From Chalara sp. BL73 (taxonomy: Eukaryota; Ascomycota; Leotiomycetes; Helotiales), in the NCBI GenBank assembly GCA_918026815.1, contig CAKJVC010000157.1, forward strand, positions 62,001-126,000: a DNA stretch of 64,000 nt, read 5' to 3'. Shown here piece by piece: positions 56,326-64,000 of this stretch. The notes beneath the pieces are model-generated. The model worked only from the letters and a program-made list of their open reading frames with translations. It did no database searches and was not told where the DNA came from. Made by a program: the position numbers and the translations under genes. Position 1 is the stretch's first letter. Every line of letters starts with the position of its first letter.

Positions 56326-57846
56326 ATGGCCCGTGGCATAACGGACCCCACTTTCAACGATTACTCTCTACCCATCTCGCCGTCCCTAGAATACTCCTCC
56401 CAGCCAAACCCTGCATATGACTCTAAACAAATAAGGGATCTACAGCCTCTAGAAATTTCCCACGACTCGCGCTCCCGTGCTGACTACTCCTTCCCGGAGG
56501 GCGGTACCCGCGCCTGGCTCGTCGTCTCCGGGTCCTTCTGCATAATAGCAGGAACATGGGGCTTGGTCTCCTCCGCCGGTCTCTTCGTGACCTACTGGAA
56601 AGAGCACCAGCTTTCAGAGTACTCAACCGGAGACATCGGCTGGATTTCCGCCGTCAACATCTTCCTCACGCTCCTCCTCGGGGTCCAAGTCGGACCGCTC
56701 TTCGACAGATACGGACCAAGATGGCTTCTCCTGTCCGGAAGCGTCATCTACGTCGTCAGCCTCCTGGTCATGGCTGAATGCACGCAGTACTGGCATTTTA
56801 TGATCGCGTACGGCATTTTCTCTGGCGCTTCTAATGCGTTCCTGGTCACCACCGCTCTTGCCGTGGTAGCACACTGGTTCGAGCGTAAACGAGGCGCCGC
56901 CTCCGGCATCACGTTTGTGGGCTCGAGCGCTGGAGGTGTGGTGTTCCCGCTGGCATTGAGAGCGATTTTTGAGAAGTTAAGCTGGCAATGGTCGATGCGG
57001 TGCGTTGCGCTGATGGTTGGCGTTCTGATGTTGATTGGGAATCTGTTGGTCAGGGGACGTTTGCCGCCGAAGACCAGTGGCGGCTCCATCAATTTGAAGT
57101 GTTTCCGGGATGCGAGGTTTTCCTGGGCGACTATTGGCATTGGATGTGAGTGGTCCCTCATGGCTGAAAGGCTGGGAGGATACTAAATGTCGTCCATAGG
57201 TTTTGAGTTTGTACTCTTTGGAGCATTCGGGTTGCTGCCGACATATGCTGTAAGTCAGGGATTTAGCCAGCAAACGAGCTTTAACATTATTGCCATTATC
57301 AGCGCGTATGCTCAATTTCCCCTCGTTAGATCTGTTGTATTAACATAAATACAGTGGCTCGGCTTTTGGCCGGACTTTTTCGGGCTGGTTCAGTGATCGT
57401 TATGGGAGATTTAATACCATGATTCTGACGCTCAATTTTTCCCTCATCAGTATGTTCCTCATCTGGCTTCCATTTGGTAATCATGTTGTCGCCTTGTACA
57501 TCTTTGCTCCCCTGTTCGGCTTTGGTTCTGGAAGTATCATTAGCATGGCGCCAGTGTGTATCGGGCAGTTGTGCCAAGTAGATGAATATGGGCAGTACTA
57601 TGGGACGAGCTACTCAATGGTAGCGTTCTTGTATGTATATTCTCGTCTCTGAACCGTGAATCTGAAGACTGATGAGGTATCAGCACACTATTGTGTGTCC
57701 CCGTAGGAGGAGAGCTTCTCCCAAAGATCGGCGAGCAGGGATTCGTCGCGTTCTTTGGAAGCATCCTGATTCTCTCTCTCTTGGCGTTCTTGATCGCACG
57801 ATGGGTTTGCCTCGAGTATAAGTGGAAGTGGAGTGCTAAAATATAG
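56326..57846 (+). CDS. MFS transporter, monocarboxylate-transporter-like
   Basis: Exons 56326-57145, 57200-57305, 57355-57630 and 57684-57846 give 454 aa. Twelve hydrophobic segments are expected, six before and six after the central loop. The N-terminal cytosolic part ends EGGTRAWLVVSGSFCIIAGT, the entry to helix 1 typical of fungal MCT-like transporters. Motif-A-like loop GPLFDRYGPRW follows helix 2, and HWFERKRGAASGITFVGSSA and AFGRTFSGWFSDRYGRFNTM are family blocks. Members import short-chain acids, riboflavin or metabolites; substrate not predictable here. Start: the first ATG in frame (ATAATGGCC). Confidence 0.9.
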
Positions 57847-58418
57847 ATAAAGCATTCTCTTTGTAATACTTACATGAACACAGTTGAATGGCAGAAATAT
57901 GTGGCTGTAGAGCCATGGCGTGGGAATTATGCCGTATAAACATGAGGGATGTGATGGAGAGATGTCAAAGAATGTGTTTCTTTTTGGTTTGGGTGGAGAA
58001 TCGCCATTCCGGAGTCAGAAGGAGTATTAAAATGGTTATTAGTCAAGTAAATAGTTAAACGTAGGTAACAGTAGCATGATCGAGTCTTGGTCTTGGCTTG
58101 TACAGGGTGAACATGCAGGCAGAATGGCCTTTTTGTGAAGGAATGCTCACTCACACAACTTGAAGTTCTTCGCTTAAAAGGTTTGCCTATTTTCCTTTGA
58201 GACGCTTTATAGTACTGCAAGCATTCTTAACTAGGCTCTTCGCTGTAATACTTGTTAGAGGGTATCAACCTTCCGTTTGCTTGCAATACAGCTTGACAAA
58301 GAGAAGTAGGCTGAAAGGGCAACTTAAGACAAAGCCAAATACTGTGACTGATTGAATCTGTACGCGATTCTATATTGATCTCTTCGATCATTCACCTATT
58401 CATTTCGGCATACCGAAA
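57847..58418. other. gene-free stretch
   Basis: 3' flank of the MFS gene and promoter of the J-like gene. Nothing else seen. Confidence 0.4.
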
Positions 58419-60083
58419 ATGTTGTTTAAACCACCGTATCGATGGGTTCGAGACGATGAAACAGAGTATACACTCTACAAGAGAGAGAACGATGGCAAAT
58501 ATGACTGGACCGACTACTTCAGATCTCGCGGCGAGTTTGTGAAAGATCTAAAGAGGGAGCTGGCTCGTATGAAGGAAAAGAGTGAAAGGGAGGATGACGT
58601 GAAAAGAATCCTGGGGGAACAGGAGGAGAAGAGCAAGAAATTTGACTATATAAAACGTCCGTACCAAAAAGGAGAGGATTTCCAGGGACGCCATGCGGAG
58701 TATGAAAGGGAGAGAAGTGAGAGAGACAGGAAGAGAGAAGAAGCGGCGAAGAGTAAGGAGACGGAGCGACACGCATACTCTGCGAGTAAGGTTGCGAGAT
58801 GGGAGAACTCCTATAGTGTGTCGAGGACTTCAAAGACGAAAGATTATGATAGAGCATCTTCGGAAACAATGAAGCCGGTTGGGATATACGCCGCAACATC
58901 CACGTCGGCACGAAATGCAGGAGAAACAATAACACGCACAAAACCGGCCAAACCAAAAATGGCCTGTTCCTCAGGATATGTGCCTCATTATCGCAATCTA
59001 GGCCTAAAACCCTGGGCCCAGGACGCAGAAGTCAAAGCAGCCTGGCGCAAGCTTAGCCGCCGACTACACCCGGAGAAGATTCGCGATGTCGTTCTGAGAG
59101 AACAAGCAAGGCGGCCCATGCAGCTCGTCAATGATGCTTACAGCGCCATCCCAAGGGATAACCGTGGGAGCTATAGGAACCGTGTTTACATGTATCGCGA
59201 CGACTGGCAGAATGAACCTAGCATCTCTCCTGAGGAGTATAGCCGTCGAGTTAGGGAAAATGAGGAGATGAAAGTGAAGGGGAGGGACGGCTGCAATGCC
59301 GTGAGACAGAAGCACCCGTGGTTTCGCCCGTATCCAGGCTACCTTGAATGTGAGGGCACCACGAAGTTTTGCGAGGAGTTCTGGGTTAATCTCGTGCATA
59401 AAATTGTCGATGGCGCGTTCCCAGCCTTTGCAAGCCGTTGGGTATGGGATCGTGCCGAGGAGAGAAAGTCCAGGGTTTATGGGAAGCCGATGGAGGAATT
59501 GGTGTTTTATGATGTTTGTGATGTGACACATGTTTTGTTACTACCAGCTGTGGAGAGCAATTTGCCTATTGTGCGCACGTACACGTGGGGCTCTGAATGC
59601 TCGATGACGCCGCTGCATATATATTCTGCGGATGGCCTTCTGTTAATCTCTGTTAGTTCGCTTTTGGTTACAAGTCTTTTTTTTGCTGCGATTACACGGA
59701 AACAGAGGAAGTGGATTTTTAGACTTTTGGCGGCTAGCTGTAGGAAAGCCAAAACGACTCCGGTATTCATTGTTCATATCGCTGGTTGTGAGTCGATGAT
59801 TGAAGTCTGGTGGAAAATGCACAATGTTTCACTTCTTTGCTCGATCATCCCTTTTTTCGGGCTCATAGCTTGGGGATGGAGAGAGACCAGCAATGCTGCT
59901 AAACTGGGAAAGGAGAAAGAGGTTAATATTAGTTCGGCCAAGCGGGTGGTGCCAAAAGCATGGTCGAGGTATGTCCAATCATTTGCGTGGATAATCTCAA
60001 AGGGTTTGTATAGCATGGTTTACGCCATTTCTATCGCCATTTTTATCTTGAGGATTGGTATGTATGTAGGGTGGATAGGATAG
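58419..60083 (+). CDS. membrane protein with degenerate J domain (HPE instead of HPD)
   Basis: One uninterrupted exon, 554 aa. Residues 1-120 are highly charged and coiled-coil-like (EYERERSERDRKREEAAKSK). Residues ~190-245 read HYRNLGLKPWAQDAEVKAAW, then RKLSRRLHPEKI and QLVNDAYSAI, which matches the four-helix J domain, but the invariant HPD that stimulates Hsp70 is HPE (217-219). A conserved-looking region (RQKHPWFRPYPGYLECEG) follows. Three or more hydrophobic helices lie near 406-425, 470-486 and 522-550. It is intronless although most neighbours are spliced. Function unknown; possibly a J-like scaffold rather than an active co-chaperone. The family could also be lineage-specific. Confidence 0.65.
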   Translation: MLFKPPYRWVRDDETEYTLYKRENDGKYDWTDYFRSRGEFVKDLKRELARMKEKSEREDDVKRILGEQEEKSKKFDYIKRPYQKGEDFQGRHAEYERERSERDRKREEAAKSKETERHAYSASKVARWENSYSVSRTSKTKDYDRASSETMKPVGIYAATSTSARNAGETITRTKPAKPKMACSSGYVPHYRNLGLKPWAQDAEVKAAWRKLSRRLHPEKIRDVVLREQARRPMQLVNDAYSAIPRDNRGSYRNRVYMYRDDWQNEPSISPEEYSRRVRENEEMKVKGRDGCNAVRQKHPWFRPYPGYLECEGTTKFCEEFWVNLVHKIVDGAFPAFASRWVWDRAEERKSRVYGKPMEELVFYDVCDVTHVLLLPAVESNLPIVRTYTWGSECSMTPLHIYSADGLLLISVSSLLVTSLFFAAITRKQRKWIFRLLAASCRKAKTTPVFIVHIAGCESMIEVWWKMHNVSLLCSIIPFFGLIAWGWRETSNAAKLGKEKEVNISSAKRVVPKAWSRYVQSFAWIISKGLYSMVYAISIAIFILRIGMYVGWIG

Positions 60084-61285
60084 TGTGGCAAAAATCAACT
60101 CCAACTTATTATATAGACTAATCTCTACTCTTTCTACTACGCTCTGAGCCTCTACTTATACCCTCCGTGCCCCTGGTGACCCCATTACGAACTGAAACCT
60201 AGAGCTGTGCCCGGCTCTCTTATTACTCTTTGGCACATGACATTCCTGCACCTAACAGTATGATTTAAAGATCACATATTGGAATATGACTGAAAAACTA
60301 GATGCGGTAGGGAATAGTTAATAGCCAGGCGATAATACGGTCATGGTAGTAGGTGATATGATCATGATGTTTGCCTTTAGGGCTGTAACTAAATATTGTA
60401 ATGAGACACAAAACCTATATGCTATTACACTTAGTGCAAGCAAGATATTAATGTAGAAGCTCAGCCTTTACCAAACTAGAGGATGTATTTACTGTTGACT
60501 CCTTTTTGGCTAGCATCTAAGCAATATTTGCATAAAGAACCTATTTATTCAGACTGTTATTAATAGTAACAGCACATCAATGCAGAGTTCTTTTCAAACG
60601 CCAAGTCTGGGAAGAAGTACGTGTAACTATACCCTAGCTTTTAACGAGCACGAGTATTTTCTCTACTTATGTTCAACCCGTAGTACCAACTTACTAGGTG
60701 AGAAGATTATTTGTAATCGATCTCTTCGACATACAGATCTATGGCAGCAGAATCAAATTCTAAATATAAAGCCAAAAGCTACCCTTGATAACTTGCAGCA
60801 TTTCTTGAGCAATTTTCATTTTGGCCAACCTGTAGAAGAGGCTCAATATTCATATAATGCACGTATACTAACCTTACATCAAGTTCAACAATCGCAAACA
60901 AAAGAAAATCTCGAGATGAAGCCGACCCTTTCAAAGCTCAAATTCTACGCACGTAGCTGACGAGGGAGTATGATCTGTATTAGGCTGAATGAGCTCGGGC
61001 TGTAGGAAGCAACTAAAGGTCAAGGTAGTGTAATGTTACAAAGGGAACTGGTGGGGAATGTGCTATGCATCCTCTGCGTCAGAAGGGAAGGGGCTATAGG
61101 GATGCGGTTACACGGATGTTGAGACGGATGTAGGGATACTATGCAAATACTTAGTTACGCAGAAATTAATTCTATGTAGTGAAATTCGTTGATACTTCGA
61201 GGGGAACCACTTGATTACGCGGTATTGCGTTCAGATAAATCCAAGTATCCGTGCAGGCGACCACTCTTCCATCAGACCGAGCTCC
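60084..61285. other. gene-poor, AT-rich stretch
   Basis: About 1.2 kb, rich in TA steps, with one 126-codon ORF (60580-60960) of low-complexity composition that I cannot assign. It may be a decayed transposable element, but I found no terminal repeats or recognisable transposase. Confidence 0.4.
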
Positions 61286-61725
61286 TCAAGTTCTGCTACG
61301 TCTGAAGCCTTGTCTAGCAACCTGAGCTTTTGCCGCAGCAACTACATATCTCCGTTAACAAATCTCTCATCTTCCAACCTCCACCTCTCCCTGTCCAACT
61401 TAAGAGTAACTTACTCGTGGCCTGCGCATTTGCATCAACAAACCCGCAACCTGTCTTGCCAGCTTGCAATGAAGCTGCCTCCGCAGAGCATACTCCTACG
61501 GTTGGATTTCCGGCGCAACATGCAGAAGCACAGTCTGCGTCACTTACACAACCCCCGGTGATAAACTGAGCGCCGTCTCCCTGTCCGACGTTCCTCGCGC
61601 CGGCATTGTTAGGGGTGACCGCTAGGGCGGTGATTGCGACTACTCGCTATGTCAGTCTGAAGGTTTGTTGATAGATATGGAGGGAACAAACAAGCAAAGA
61701 CAGCTGCGAATGTGATGCGAACCAT
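61286..61725 (-). CDS. small secreted six-cysteine protein, BAS2-like effector candidate (104 aa)
   Basis: Exons 61692-61725, 61415-61639 and 61286-61341 join in one frame. A signal peptide (MVRITFAAVFAFAITALAVT) is split by the first intron (GTTTGT...GTAG). The mature part is QFITGGCVSDADCASACCAG, then GVCSAEAA, GKTGCGFVDANAQATI and a basic tail. Six Cys at residues 42, 48, 52, 53, 62 and 76. The pattern GGxCxSDADCAxxCCA...GxCSxxA...GKTGCGF is that of the biotrophy-associated secreted protein 2 group known from Magnaporthe and related plant-associated fungi (family knowledge, from memory). These are suspected effectors without known enzymatic activity. It sits alone in AT-rich DNA. Confidence 0.75.
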
Positions 61726-62474
61726 GTTGACAGAATTGTGTTTTTGATGGAGAAGCTGTAGAATTAATGTCTTAAAGATCGTGATATTGTAAATTGCCTT
61801 AACGACTGAATGTATTTCAAAAAGGTCCGTAAAATGTGTACAAGAAGAGATGCGACACCAGGCCGTTTGAGGAGTGCAAAAGTAAAGACGGATAAAGTGA
61901 GTGATGAAGTGGCTCTTGTGTTGAGGAGTATGCGTCCATTTTGTATCCTGAAAAAGAATGCTGCTCATCCCAAGTCTGGGTAAACGGCGCTCTTCCCCTT
62001 GTCCTTGTCTCAATCCGGTATCAAGTCTTGAGCCTCAGACAATGTTCTCAGACGAACTATGGAACACACGATACGAGCCCGGCTTCTACTATGCTATCTC
62101 TAGATTAGTAGCGATTTTCAACGTTATGATGTCGATCACGGTATCGGAATTTATGCCATCCCGATTTTCGTGTTTGATCGTCCCCTGATCCAGTGTTGTG
62201 GTTGATCTGTAACACGAGGACTCGGATGGCTGCATCAGATCGTCATGTGATATGCTTCGGAGTATACTCCTGGTCGCTAGAAGCATTATGCTTACGAGCC
62301 ATATCTATGTAATGAGTTATGATAATCGCCCTACACTTCCATTACTAATATTTTGGGTGCCAATGGGAGCTACAAATTGGTCGAAAACTGCCTGCTATTG
62401 CTGCGAATGATTGATTGCTCGTTATGTATACATAAAATACATATATTTACATTATACAGTGTGTTATTTATATA
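61726..62474. other. gene-free stretch
   Basis: Promoter of the small secreted protein and 3' flank of the next gene. Nothing else seen. Confidence 0.4.
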
Positions 62475-64000
62475 TCAAGGGACGCAAAAGTCGATCCAGC
62501 TCCCCAGATAATCCACAGTGTGAGCTTTTCCAGCATTGATGTGCCCTTTGACCGCTTCCTCAAACTCTGCGAATGATAATTTTCCCCAACCGCCTCTTTC
62601 TTCTGTTTCTTGCTCCGCCCGGTCCAGTTGGCGCAGTCGGAGCAAGTACTTTTGTGATGGAGGAGATTCAGTTTCAGAACGCTCTTCAGCATCATTCCTT
62701 GAAGACTGATTGTGGGTTTCCCGAGTGGGCTCAGTGTCTTTTGCTAGAGATTCTTCAAGGGGTGGACTCTTCGCTTCACTGTTCGGTCGGAACTGCGGCA
62801 TAGTAGGATCATAGGAAGATTCGGAGTGCTGTGTCGGAGATCCATTAAGAGAGTAAGGGTGATCTGAGCTTTCTTGAGGCTCTCCATTCTCGAGTGTTAC
62901 GTCCTCATTCTCAATCAAATCATATTCCCTATTACTGTGTGACTGTTCTTCTGTGGGAACTTCAACATGATATCCCGTAGCATTGAGAAGCTGCTCGAGT
63001 GACATTTCTCCTGCTTGTTCTTCAGCAATGTCGGGAAACACGGGATTCTGCGTAATGTCAAGACTAGACGAAGTATTGTGGTTTGGACTGTCCCGTTGTC
63101 GTTTTGACCTTCTCAAGCCTTTTGATTTTGGCGGTAAAAATCTGGCATCTTCCTCCATAGATTCTGCGAAAGCCTCAAACTCAGGTGTAGTGTAAAGATG
63201 TCTATACCGCTCACGATGTTTCTTTGATTTTGAAGCATCGACAGCAAGATCCTCTTTCTCCCGGAAAAGTGAATCAAGTAGCTCGTTGAAAGCTTCTTGT
63301 GTTACCTGGTAAAGTATCTCTTTTCCAGCATCTCTTTCCGCGTCTGGAATCTCTAATCCTCCCCACCGTTCAGGTATACTCCTTGAGGAATTAGAATGAG
63401 TTGAATGTGTTTCAAAATCATCCAAGTTGTCCACGAATCTGACTTTTGACGATGACCGTGATCGAATTTTACGCATTGACTCTGCATTAGAACTCTCACC
63501 ATTATTATTCGAATCAAACACATCGTATTCATCTTTCCAATCATCCGGTGCCACAGCACCTTCCTCTTCGTCGGTATAAAATTGCCTCCGTCTCCAGCGT
63601 TTGCGGAGTTCATACTGAATATGGCTTCTTCGAAGTGCCTCCATCATGACCTCTTGGCGATAGTTTTCAGGTACTTCTTCAAGCGACATACCGCCAAGCC
63701 CACTTGCCTCCAAGTCTTCTTCCGTGACCGTTACAAAGTCTGGTGGCCATTCATCACGATCCCATGACGGGACGAAAAGGGTTTCCGAATCTTCCAAGTC
63801 GAGGTTCTGTGTCCATTCTGGCGAAAGTTCTTCCCCTGCTGTAGAGGTGTGATTGAAAGCGGATCGCGAAGCCGTTGAGCGATCCACCATAGCTTGCCAA
63901 TATTGTTCTGATAAGAACGAATTTATTGGACCCATTTCTCGAATGGTATTATAGTTCTTGAGGATATTTCCGCGGTCTGATGCGCGGATGGTATCATCGC
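62475..64000 (-). CDS. unrecognised acidic protein, C-terminal part
   Basis: Open frame from the window edge (read on the minus strand) to a stop at 62475-62477, about 507 codons. The first residues visible are DDTIRASDRGNILKNYNTIR, and no start can be called. The sequence is acidic and low-complexity, with interspersed conserved-looking helices: WPPDFVTVTEEDLEASGLGG, EEVPENYRQEVMMEALRRSH, ILYQVTQEAFNELLDSLFRE and KYLLRLRQLDRAEQETEERG. The FNELLDSLF...REKEDL segment has an EF-hand-like helix but no complete Ca2+ loop that I can see. It ends WIDFCVP. No family assigned. Confidence 0.7.
   Translation of the reverse strand, partial: DDTIRASDRGNILKNYNTIREMGPINSFLSEQYWQAMVDRSTASRSAFNHTSTAGEELSPEWTQNLDLEDSETLFVPSWDRDEWPPDFVTVTEEDLEASGLGGMSLEEVPENYRQEVMMEALRRSHIQYELRKRWRRRQFYTDEEEGAVAPDDWKDEYDVFDSNNNGESSNAESMRKIRSRSSSKVRFVDNLDDFETHSTHSNSSRSIPERWGGLEIPDAERDAGKEILYQVTQEAFNELLDSLFREKEDLAVDASKSKKHRERYRHLYTTPEFEAFAESMEEDARFLPPKSKGLRRSKRQRDSPNHNTSSSLDITQNPVFPDIAEEQAGEMSLEQLLNATGYHVEVPTEEQSHSNREYDLIENEDVTLENGEPQESSDHPYSLNGSPTQHSESSYDPTMPQFRPNSEAKSPPLEESLAKDTEPTRETHNQSSRNDAEERSETESPPSQKYLLRLRQLDRAEQETEERGGWGKLSFAEFEEAVKGHINAGKAHTVDYLGSWIDFCVP

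Noticed and set aside
1..64000. CRISPR arrays, operons, ribosome binding sites
   Set aside because: The sequence is eukaryotic nuclear DNA; none expected and none seen.

Overview
This is chromosomal DNA from a filamentous ascomycete (Pezizomycotina). The evidence is short introns (about 45-110 bp) with GT/AG ends and CTRAC-like branch points, fungal-only families (SWC3, RTC5, PLAC8-like, CorA-like, BAS2-like secreted protein, GPI cell-wall protein), and loosely packed genes on both strands. A leotiomycete is my best guess, but that rests only on gene content and is weak. Most genes are spliced. The exon structures below were rebuilt by hand from splice signals, reading frame and family similarity.

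Layout. 0-1 kb: 3' end of the TORC2 subunit Rictor. 2.2-2.5 kb: a tiny gene with a Cys-rich tail. 4.5-5.6 kb: glucose-6-phosphate 1-epimerase. 6.1-12.1 kb: Rif1, with an N-terminal PP1-docking module. 13.6-15.3 kb: SWC3 (SWR1 complex), divergent from an ABHD12-type hydrolase (15.8-17.3 kb) that carries an 8-bp micro-exon. 17.6-19.4 kb: N-myristoyltransferase. 19.6-21.1 kb: an alpha/beta hydrolase with an unresolved 5' end. 22.2-25.1 kb: a GH78 alpha-L-rhamnosidase without a signal peptide. 25.2-25.4 kb: a tRNA-derived, SINE-like element. 26.3-26.9 kb: a PLAC8 protein. 27.7-33.2 kb: a dense housekeeping block of NAT4, a LYRM2-like protein, mitochondrial bL36, threonine dehydratase and the HIG1/Rcf1 factor; four of these five act in mitochondria. 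34.0-35.9 kb: RTC5 (TLDc), with an N-myristoylation start. 36.1-36.5 kb: a very small Cys-rich gene whose first exon appears to be only ATG.

37.1-39.8 kb: an eight-exon CorA-like membrane protein whose GMN motif is replaced. 42.6-44.4 kb: a GPI-anchored Ser/Thr/Pro/Tyr-rich wall protein built on a coding minisatellite. 45.1-46.0 kb: an unrecognised nuclear-looking protein. 47.7-50.0 kb: a large intracellular trypsin-like serine protease. 51.6-52.7 kb: MEMO1 homologue. 53.8-55.5 kb: GPI-anchored aspartic protease. 56.3-57.8 kb: MFS monocarboxylate-type transporter. 58.4-60.1 kb: an intronless membrane protein with a J-like domain in which HPD is HPE. 61.3-61.7 kb: a small secreted six-cysteine effector-like protein in a gene-poor, AT-rich stretch. 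62.5-64.0 kb: the 3' part of an acidic, unrecognised protein.

The first ~36 kb and the 51-53 kb part look like conserved core genome. The 37-50 kb and 58-62 kb parts look accessory: a CorA-like protein, repeat-rich wall protein, orphan proteins, trypsin-like protease, J-like membrane protein and a candidate effector. I see no cluster that is clearly a new multi-gene system. The best leads are single genes: the trypsin-like protease, the HPE J-like membrane protein, the BAS2-like protein and the minute genes that standard gene finding would miss.
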